Assembly (NCBI GenBank): GCA_032207245.1
Contig: CM063499.1
Location: 76,982,595-77,046,594 of the forward strand
Length of the DNA: 64,000 nucleotides
Direction of reading: 5' to 3'
Origin: Pardosa pseudoannulata
Lineage: Eukaryota > Arthropoda > Arachnida > Araneae > Lycosidae
The notes below the pieces were generated by a model. That model was not told the origin of the DNA and did no database searches. It saw nothing but the letters and a program-made list of their open reading frames with translations. The first letter of the stretch is position 1. Each line of letters starts with the position of its first letter. Both the position numbers and the translations under genes were made by a program. Of this stretch, positions 57,401-64,000 are shown in pieces.

Positions 57401-60400
57401 ACTGATAAACCCCTCATTCACACACACAAAAGCAAAACAGAAGTGCATCAAACAATATCATCAGTTGAAAATGGCAAAAAACGAGTCTAACAAGTTTGAA
57501 TGTTGCGTTAAAAGTACCGTTAACCACAGAACCAATAAAAATCAGGCGCATTTAAACACATAACCAATAGAAATTAGGCGCATTAAAATGTAACGAAAGA
57601 GTTACATAAGAAGAGCAGGCTCTGAAATGAACATAAGTTAAAAAATAACACAGCGAGGAGAGGAGAAAGCAGCCTGAGTTACCATACTTGGCGTTTTATC
57701 GCCAGTTGGCAGGGGGAACCCAATTCTTAAGTCAACCTGAAATATCAATTAGTAACAAATAAAATGTTGAAAGTAATTACTTATAAAGAATTCAGTAATT
57801 GAGAATTTTTAAATGGAAATGAAAGTATTACAATTATATTTTCTTTAATACTATTAAAGCAATTGTTTTTGGTCTAGATCATTTTAAAAATAATGTTCTC
57901 ATAGAGCTTCATTGGTTAGGAGTAGAGCCATACTTTACTGTTTTTTTTCCTTTTGCTGAAAGAAGTCTTGCCACTCTCATTGCTCCTCTTATAGTACATG
58001 CTCACAGTGTAATAGCATGATTTAAACTAGGAGTAACACATGCTACAAGCATGTAGACTTGCCAAGGTTCTCTCAAGTATTGTATATAAGCAGTTACACC
58101 ATCTATTAAGCTGATTCCACTGTATATATGAAACATTCACAATTTATGCATGTCAATTACATATTTTGTTAATTGCATATTAAGACAAATTCCTTTCTCA
58201 AACTTTGTAAATTTTTAAATTTAAGGCTTAACTTATTGATATTTATTTCTAGCCAGCAGAATTAGGTGGTGTTGAAAATGATATTCTGACAGTCGTAAAA
58301 GAAACCAAGAACCATTTATTAGAACTGAAAGACCTATATAAAGCTTTCCTTGAAGAACAAAAAGGGATACAAGTACATCCAAAGAAAAATAATATAGTAA
58401 TTTACATTTTCTCATCTTTTATTCAGTATGCTTCATCTTTTTTTCCCCATAAATTATTAAATTTATCAAATTATTTATTATTTTTCTCTTAATTTCAGGA
58501 GAAACAGTTTCAAAAGTTAGAGGAATTATACAGCGAAACAGTGAAAGAAAATGAAGCCCTAAAAGTAGAAGTGGAAGAACTGAAAAATGCCAGTTTGGCT
58601 AGTTCAGTGGCAAAAAGGTCTGAAAGGTAAAATTTAAGGATTAATAGTCATTGAATGTATGTACAGTTCTTTAATTATTAAAAATGCAAATTTTTTAATC
58701 CCACTTATTTAATTAAACTATCTTTTTTACATATTTAACCTCAATATACGTTTGAAGTAAGAGTATTTAAACAAATATAGAACTTGATCTTGATATTCAA
58801 TATTTGTTTAAGGTTTATATGCAGCTAAATAAAATGTACATCTCTGTTTATTATAAATAAACTCAAACATTTTTAAAAATGGCTCTCATTGATACCAATA
58901 AAATATTGACAGTTTAAAGTTGCTGAAGACATACTTAAATAGCTTAAACACATCAGTCAACTTTTATGTATTACACATAAAATTACATTTTTAATCCATT
59001 CTTTACACATTTATGTCTAAACTATCTATTCATTTGCAATTTTGAATGTTTGCTATATTTTCCCAAAAATTTTCCCTGCCTTACTGTTTATTCACTATGA
59101 ACAGGTTGGACATTTGTAGTAAATTTTCACATTAGAATAGCATCCCAGTAATTAATTTATTATACTGTTGCAATTGTAAATGTTTTTTAATCACAAAAAA
59201 TATAACAAAAATTAAGCAGTATCATACTTTTGTTCTAAATTTTTTAATTTTTTTGTCCACTTTTTAATCGTGAAATTTTTTAACTTTATGAAAATTTGGA
59301 AATATGTAAGTACTCAAGACAAAGTTATTTAATTTACTGAAAATGTATTTGTATTCATTCATAAAGCCTTAAATTTAATGGTAATAAATGTGAAAAATGT
59401 CGCTCACACCCTTATTTTACACATTCTTAGTTCCAGGTAGTTTAGTTTTTTAAGATATCCGTCTACGTTGAAAACGTCTTTTTTTTTTTTTTTTCCAAAA
59501 ATCATAATTTTTTTATTTTTCTATTGTAAATTTTCAACTTTTAGGCTTCTAAATCTGAGTTTGCTTTGTCTCTAAGGCATTTTAAAGTAAAGTTACAGCG
59601 GTTAAAACATCAGTGACAGCTGTCTAAACAAAACGGAAGTAGCGACTTCGGAACCGGAAGTTGTGAATTTAAAGCCTTTTAAACAGCATTTTTTGGACAA
59701 CACTTTTTAAATTTTCACGAAGATTAGTTTAAACATTTTTCTAATATTTTTAATAATTAGCAACTTAGCAATTAGAAAGTTTTGAAACAATAAAGTGTGG
59801 GGAAATTTGAACATGTATTTTAATTTTTTTAATAGTTAAAGTTGTTTTCATAAACTTCAAATGCAGTATTTTTTAATAAAATGTTGAAACTTAAAATAGG
59901 ATTTCTCAAATTCTTAAAATATTTTGTTAAAAATTATTATGAATGCTTTTGATAGTATTTACTAGTGAATGACCTAAAAGCTTTAAATTTGGATAATTTT
60001 TAATGATGTTACACGCATAGTTAGATATAAAGGTAATGAAAATTTGTTAAAAATTCAATGTGTAGGATTTTGAAGGACCCAAAATTTTTACCAAATGTAA
60101 ATTAAGCAAAGATTTTAGGTGTTTTACTAGTCCAGTGTGTAAGAAATATGTTGCACCAAAAAATATTGAAATAATTTATTAAAAAAATTAGACCTTTTGA
60201 AAACCCCCAATTTTTTACTAAATTTTCTTTATTTGAAATTTTATAAAAACTTCTCCAGGAATAAATTTTTTAAGTGCAATTCTCTATGATAATATAAAAA
60301 ATAAATCTAAAAATGCTAAAACATAAACTAGTTTCTACATTTAAAGAAAAAAATTCTCTGGACATAGACGGATACCATAAGAGGAATAAAGAAAATACTT

Positions 60401-60598
60401 TTGTTTCAGCCAGCGTAGTATTTTATGAATACTAAAAAAGTATTTAATTACTAATAAAAGTGTTTAAAAGTAGATTGTTTATTCAGTTTTAGTACAAAGA
60501 TCTGCTTTAAAAATATTGAATTGATGCATTTGTGTATTATTTTTTTCAGTTACTTTGCTACTAATATGCCATCTGATAATTTTACAAGAAAACTTCAG
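45429..60598 (+). CDS. ODF2/cenexin-like coiled-coil protein, exons E-L (partial gene, second copy)
   Basis: Exons E to L recur at 45429-45498, 46711-46820, 49796-49931, 53005-53103, 55531-55662, 58253-58372, 58499-58626 and 60550-60598. They have identical lengths, phases and splice sites, and no stop or frameshift. I count 10 base differences in 844, four of them amino-acid changes (R/K, E/Q, G/E, A/V). Exons A-D have no second copy. The block starts just after a 100-N gap and its first exon begins in mid-codon, so it cannot follow exon L of copy 1 in frame. It most likely is the other allele of the same gene; a recent tandem duplication is the alternative. Confidence 0.7.
45692..46445. mobile_element. 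MITE family 1 insertion, only in copy 2
   Basis: Inverted ends aggcttgcaa and ttgcaagcct. Copy 1 reads gactcaattactggat uninterrupted (near 22541), so this is a filled/empty pair. Only 'att' or 'atta' is duplicated here, shorter than the 6 bp of other family members, probably after end damage. Confidence 0.85.
46711..46820 (+). CDS. exon F, copy 2
   Basis: 110 bases, identical to copy 1 by eye, with the same tattatag acceptor and gtaagtg donor. The flanking intron is also nearly identical for about 200 bases upstream. Confidence 0.8.
47104..47624. mobile_element. TTAA-flanked MITE with internal repeats, copy 2
   Basis: Counterpart of 24049-24569 at the same site (TTAA at 47100-47103 and 47625-47628), with the same internal repeated unit. 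Confidence 0.7.
49796..49931 (+). CDS. exon G, copy 2
   Basis: 136 bases, identical to copy 1, with the same ttttaag acceptor that avoids the in-frame TAA and the same gtaagttt donor. Confidence 0.8.
50114..51007 (+). mobile_element. pogo/Tigger-like element, copy 2
   Basis: Inverted ends aatttcgcacgtatag and ctatacgtgcgaaatt. The transposase relic near 50575-50720 matches 28318-28514 but has lost part of the first helix and gained frame breaks. 894 bases; the left end is intact here, unlike in copy 1. Confidence 0.75.
51191..51793 (-). mobile_element. solo LTR, family 2, copy 2 (minus orientation)
   Basis: Same acact flanks as copy 1 (51186-51190, 51794-51798). It has about 55 bases near 51275-51330 that copy 1 lacks. 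Length 603. Confidence 0.8.
52033..52539. mobile_element. MITE family 2, internally deleted, copy 2
   Basis: Same insertion and same internal deletion as 29752-30265, with tatcat at 52027-52032 and 52540-52545, so the insertion predates the split of the two copies. Confidence 0.85.
53005..53103 (+). CDS. exon H, copy 2
   Basis: 99 bases, identical to copy 1, including the weak gttttt donor; the 22-codon read-through tail is conserved too. Confidence 0.74.
54323..55213 (-). mobile_element. Tigger/pogo-type element, copy 2, right end deleted
   Basis: Counterpart of 32045-32946. It runs to 'agaagggtggccgct' and is then joined directly to the end of the neighbouring family 1 MITE, so its right inverted repeat is lost. 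Confidence 0.8.
55214..55285. mobile_element. MITE family 1 remnant (right end only)
   Basis: The last 72 bases of the element intact at 33010-33743 in copy 1, ending ttgcaagcctg and followed by ttgtat. The left 660 bases and the intervening DNA are deleted. Confidence 0.85.
55531..55662 (+). CDS. exon I, copy 2
   Basis: 132 bases with the same splice sites as copy 1. One silent Leu change and one Glu to Gln change (SLKQS instead of SLKES). Confidence 0.8.
56575..57726. mobile_element. TTAA-flanked element with long inverted ends, copy 2
   Basis: TTAA at 56571-56574 and 57727-57730; ends gaattgggttctccctgg and ggcagggggaacccaattc. Counterpart of 35028-36171. Confidence 0.78.
58253..58372 (+). 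CDS. exon J, copy 2
   Basis: 120 bases with the same splice sites as copy 1. The changes are Gly to Glu in GGVEND, Ala to Val in LTVVKE, and two silent Leu codons. The short 126-base intron to exon K is kept. Confidence 0.76.
58499..58626 (+). CDS. exon K, copy 2
   Basis: 128 bases, identical to copy 1, with the same aatttcag acceptor and gtaaaat donor. Confidence 0.8.
59040..59835. other. segment present only in copy 2
   Basis: About 0.8 kb with no counterpart in copy 1, where a truncated family 2 MITE stands instead. It includes a run of T and a slightly GC-richer patch at 59600-59660 ('ggaagtagcgacttcggaac'). No ends or coding sequence are recognisable; it may be ancestral sequence lost from copy 1. 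Confidence 0.5.
60550..60598 (+). CDS. exon L, copy 2
   Basis: 49 bases with one silent change (Pro ccg to cca). The donor is gtatgatt. No later exon is recognisable before the window ends. Confidence 0.73.
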
Positions 60599-61131
60599 GT
60601 ATGATTTTGTTTCTTATACTTCTTAATTTAACTCTTTTATCATTGTTCTTAGCAAAGTTGTCTTCCTTCTACAAATTATATATTATAGAATTTCATAGAC
60701 TTTACAATTGTAATAATTCTGTCTTATGCATTAATATTGCAGATAATGATTTTATAAGTAGAGTTGCCATTTGGTACTAGAATCTGCAAGTTCAAATCCT
60801 GCTCCTAGCATGGATGTTTGTAGTCATTTGGAACTAAGGAATGTCTCATTCTAGTTAGCCCTTATGTTGCAAAAAATTGACTGTAGTGCTCCAAGCCATC
60901 CAAACCTTATGTAATTATTAAGTAAAAGGCTAATAATACTCAATAATCTGTAATGTTTTATCTATATGCTTTGAAGATAAATATGAAATTTGTCTTCTAT
61001 AATTTTTCATTTAGTGCTTTTTCCTTCATTAAATAGAATTTAATAAAGATATTTTTTAAATGTCGTCTTATCTTCACATAAATGGCTCAGTTTGGTTAAG
61101 ATCAATATAGGCAATTTTTGGCTGCTTAAAG

Positions 61132-62453
61132 CAGGGATGGACAATTTTTCATGGACCAAAAATCGAAAGAAAATAAGTTTGTTGGGCCAAGATAAATTTT
61201 AAAAACAATATACAAGTACCTAACGGTTTAAACACGTTAATGAGATGAAAGAAATTTCGATTTCATTTTTAAAATTTCCTTTGAAATGAGATGTACTGAT
61301 TTTAAGGAACGATGCTAAATGCTCATCTGTCAGTCTGCTTCTGAAATTATTCTTTCTAAGGTTCAAAGTTGAAAACATTGTTAGTATAAGACGCAAATAT
61401 ACCGCTGATCTTCTGGGCGCGAAATAATAATTTTGGGATATAATAGTCAAGCAAAGTAGAAAAGGAGATGGATATTGTCAAATATTCTATATTTTCCTGC
61501 CAAAAGCTAGCACCTCTCCAGTACTGTTGGTGCGTCTTTTGGAACATATACTTCTCCTCTCTCAAATGAAATCGTTACTTTCGAGTGGAGGCAAAGTTAA
61601 GTGCTAACTGGAGAGAGGCTAGGAGACCTAGTATTGGCTAAAAGGGCTTTGTCTGAAGTTATTCTCAGACAGTAAAAAATTCATAACCGACGTTGGGGAG
61701 ACCGATGCTTGTTTTTGTTACCGGTATTACAACGAACAACTCAATACCGGTACTTTAGCAGAGCAAAGTTCTGGTAGTGATTTTTAAAAAAAATGACGAA
61801 CTATTTAAAAACGAAAATGTAGATTTATTTTAAATCTTAAAATTAAAAAAAAAATCCTATGTCCGCCTACGTACCGAAAAAAATGCACAAGTACAAAAAA
61901 AAAAAAAAATCCAACAATCCTCTTATATATCCAGCAGCAGACATCGCATAAAATTTAACATATTCAGACAACTTCCTCTCCCACTCAGCCAATCACAAAA
62001 TTACACAGTTCGTAGTTGCCGAGTGAGAGTTGAAGTCACAATCAAACATACAGCGAGAGTCAGCTTTACAAATGGCGATTAAGAAGCCTCGGTTAACTTT
62101 AAACAAAACAAAAAACAAAATTGCCGGGGTTAACTGGAGGTTGAGAAGGTGCCGATTCGGCTGCAACTTCTTGTTTTTCTCGAAGTATTTTCGTGCCTAA
62201 CGTAACGGAGTTTTTTAAATGCTTATAATGCTCTCCTTGTAGATAAATGTGTAAATAATGATGAAATGTACATAGCTGTAAGTGTTCGAATAAAACCCAG
62301 AAAATCCAAGAAGATTGTCTCGGCTTGCTTACTACGTCACAATATATAATGTAAAATATATATTTCTTTTAATTTGCCTCACACCGGCAACTTAAAATTT
62401 TATCCGCGGGGCCAGATAAAACCTTCTGACAGGCCATAGTTTGTCCATCCCTG
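61132..62453 (-). mobile_element. hAT element with nested LTR, copy 2
   Basis: Same gcttaaag duplication as 40899-42257. On the - strand 61271-61375 reads FSTLNLRKNNFRSRLTDEHL and continues AS-FLKISTS, the conserved C-terminal dimerisation region of hAT transposases. No other part of the enzyme remains. Confidence 0.85.
61476..62341 (+). mobile_element. solo LTR, family 3, nested, copy 2
   Basis: It runs from tgtcaaatattc to actacgtcaca at the same position inside the hAT element; 866 bases. Small indels relative to 41252-42145, mostly in A-runs and a C-run. Confidence 0.83.
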
Positions 62454-62756
62454 GCTTAAAGCCAGTTTGAATGGCTAAAAGCACTCATGCCAGTGGTAGG
62501 TTTTCAACACATTGTCTCCAGCACCAAAACACAGTGTCTGTTTAGTTATAGTCCAGCTAAATAGAAATCTTATTGTGGAATTAAAATGTTTAAGATATAT
62601 AATAAATCAATACTCTCTCAAACTGTTTTAAACCTCATTCTCTTTACTTCAATCTTTTCTCGTAGTTTCAATAAAGTTAAAAGAAGTTAAAATATTTAAT
62701 CCTATTGGTAATGATTTTGCCTAGTGTTTCAAAAATGAAACAAAGTTCCAGACTTA

Positions 62757-63470
62757 CAGGCTTGCAATTCCGTCACTTTTCTCACCTTTAGTCACTTTTT
62801 TAAGTAAACAGTCACTTTTTTCATAATGTATCACAGCAAAAGTCTTGTTGTTGAAAAAAGAAAATTTGAATTAATAATAAAATATTTTAATAAAAGAACA
62901 AAAATGGGATGCTCTAATCTTATTTTTCTTATTAAAATGTAGTTAGTCATATGGTTTCCAAAATTTAGTGATTTTAAAAAGTCGTAAAGAAGTTCCTGAA
63001 ATCTACATTTGTACTGAAATGTACATTTAATACATTAAAGTAATTTACGTCAAAGTACACATTTCTCTTTTTCTTTTTCTTCACAATTTTTGTTTAGATA
63101 CTCTAATCTAGCTATGTACATATTTCAAAACATCATTAATATATGCAGAAAATTGTGATTATAAAATTAATGTATTGTATGTATTCAAATCTAATTTATA
63201 GATTTTCTTGAATAAAAAGCAATGTTGAGTTGTGTTAAACAAAATTTTTAACCTTTTTTGTATTTGACGCTAAAATCATGTCTTGCATGAATCATTTGAT
63301 TTAGAGTTAAAATAAATAGAAAAATCTTAATAATAGCATCTGTAATCAAGAGGAGAAAAAAATCGCTTTTTTTTTTTTTTTTCAATGTTTAGTCACTTTT
63401 TGGTCACTTATTCTGTATTATTTGTCACTTTTCTCACCTTTTTGAAAGTACCTCAGCAGTTGCAAGCCTG
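62757..63470. mobile_element. MITE family 1, copy beyond the large repeat
   Basis: Perfect ends caggcttgcaa and ttgcaagcctg; flanks gactta and aactta agree at 5 of 6 positions. 714 bases. Confidence 0.85.
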
Positions 63471-63890
63471 AACTTATAATTAACATAAAATTAATAGTTT
63501 TTGTACTTTTTTGTTATAACATTATATAACTTCCTGAGAAGTAACAGAACATAAACTGTTTGCATAGCATGCAATTTATTTTCAGATGATACTTAAAAAA
63601 CTTGCTTTAAAATCTATATTACTTTTTCGCAGCAATTCTGCACTTGACTTATGGGCACCAATGACTAATGTGTGCTAAGTGATAGCAGAAACCCTTAAGA
63701 AATAGAATAGAAATGACTAGTCAAAGCAGATTGGCAATATCTGCAGTAAAATATAAGTAACCCCAAATAACTACTATTCTATTAATGGAGTGCTATGCAT
63801 AAATGGATTAAGTTTTTTTTTCTTTTGATTTTTTTTTTAGTTTAAAAATTTAAATAAGATGTTTCTTGTTTTATGAAAATAGGTTTTTAT
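63471..63890. other. intron sequence with no recognised feature
   Basis: AT-rich sequence with no exon-like frame. Confidence 0.5.
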
Positions 63891-63892
<2 letters not shown>

Positions 63893-63941
<49 letters not shown>

Positions 63942-64000
63942 ATATATATACATATATATATAATATATATATATATATATACACATAATATATATATACA
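63893..64000. repeat. (TA)n-rich tract at the window end
   Basis: More than 100 bases of TA repeats with occasional 'aata' and 'caca' interruptions, running off the window. Confidence 0.9.

Larger units (their letters stand above)
42563..62569 (+). repeat. large direct repeat, copy 2 (about 20.0 kb)
   Basis: Collinear with 18186-42371 in the same orientation. Sequence found only here includes the element at 45692-46445 and about 0.8 kb at 59040-59835. A deletion joins two shared elements near 55213. After about 62569 the sequence continues into intron not seen in copy 1, because copy 1 stops at the gap. Confidence 0.9.

Noticed and set aside
18186..62569. In-frame internal duplication expanding the coiled coil
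   Set aside because: The repeat starts with an exon of incompatible phase and coincides with an assembly gap.
1..64000. CRISPR array, toxin system, phage or bacterial gene cluster
   Set aside because: No evenly spaced repeats with unique spacers and no bacterial-type genes; the splice structure and transposons are animal-like.

Overview
This is a eukaryotic, very AT-rich window (A+T clearly dominant, with T-runs, (TA)n and (CA)n tracts). It is intron and transposon sequence carrying one split gene on the + strand. A decayed Jockey-type reverse transcriptase (Jockey elements are essentially an arthropod clade), together with hAT, piggyBac-like, Tc1, pogo/Tigger and LTR remnants, points to an arthropod. 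A spider or other arachnid is my guess, but the sequence does not prove it. No bacterial-style operon, CRISPR array, rRNA or functional tRNA is seen.

The gene: twelve short exons with good splice signals and matching phases (A 4347-4526, B 11922-11993, C 16224-16340, D 16420-16529, E 21493-21562, F 23670-23779, G 26740-26875, H 30733-30831, I 33989-34120, J 36695-36814, K 36940-37067, L 40321-40369) join into one open frame of 441 residues, almost all coiled coil. Exons A to E resemble the middle of ODF2/cenexin, the mother-centriole appendage and sperm outer-dense-fibre protein. The start codon, promoter and C-terminus lie outside the window.

The dominant structural feature is a 100-N gap at 42372-42471. 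The sequence left of it (about 18186-42371) is repeated right of it (about 42563-62569), in the same order and orientation, with exons E to L present twice. Exonic identity is about 98.8% (10 differences in 844 bases by eye). Introns differ by SNPs, indels and transposon presence/absence. Splicing L of copy 1 to E of copy 2 breaks the frame. The simplest reading is that two allelic contig ends were scaffolded side by side (a false duplication), not that the gene expanded in tandem.

Transposons fill the introns. They include two families of short terminal-inverted-repeat elements that leave 6-bp target duplications, several hAT-type elements with 8-bp duplications, several TTAA-flanked (piggyBac-like) elements, one keeping a Cys-rich transposase tail, pogo/Tigger and Tc1 transposase fossils, three solo LTRs bounded by TG...CA with 4-5 bp target duplications (one nested in a hAT element), a composite repeat containing a tRNA-like module, and microsatellites. 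Because the two copies differ in insertions, several elements have a matching empty site inside the same window, which fixes their ends and target duplications exactly.
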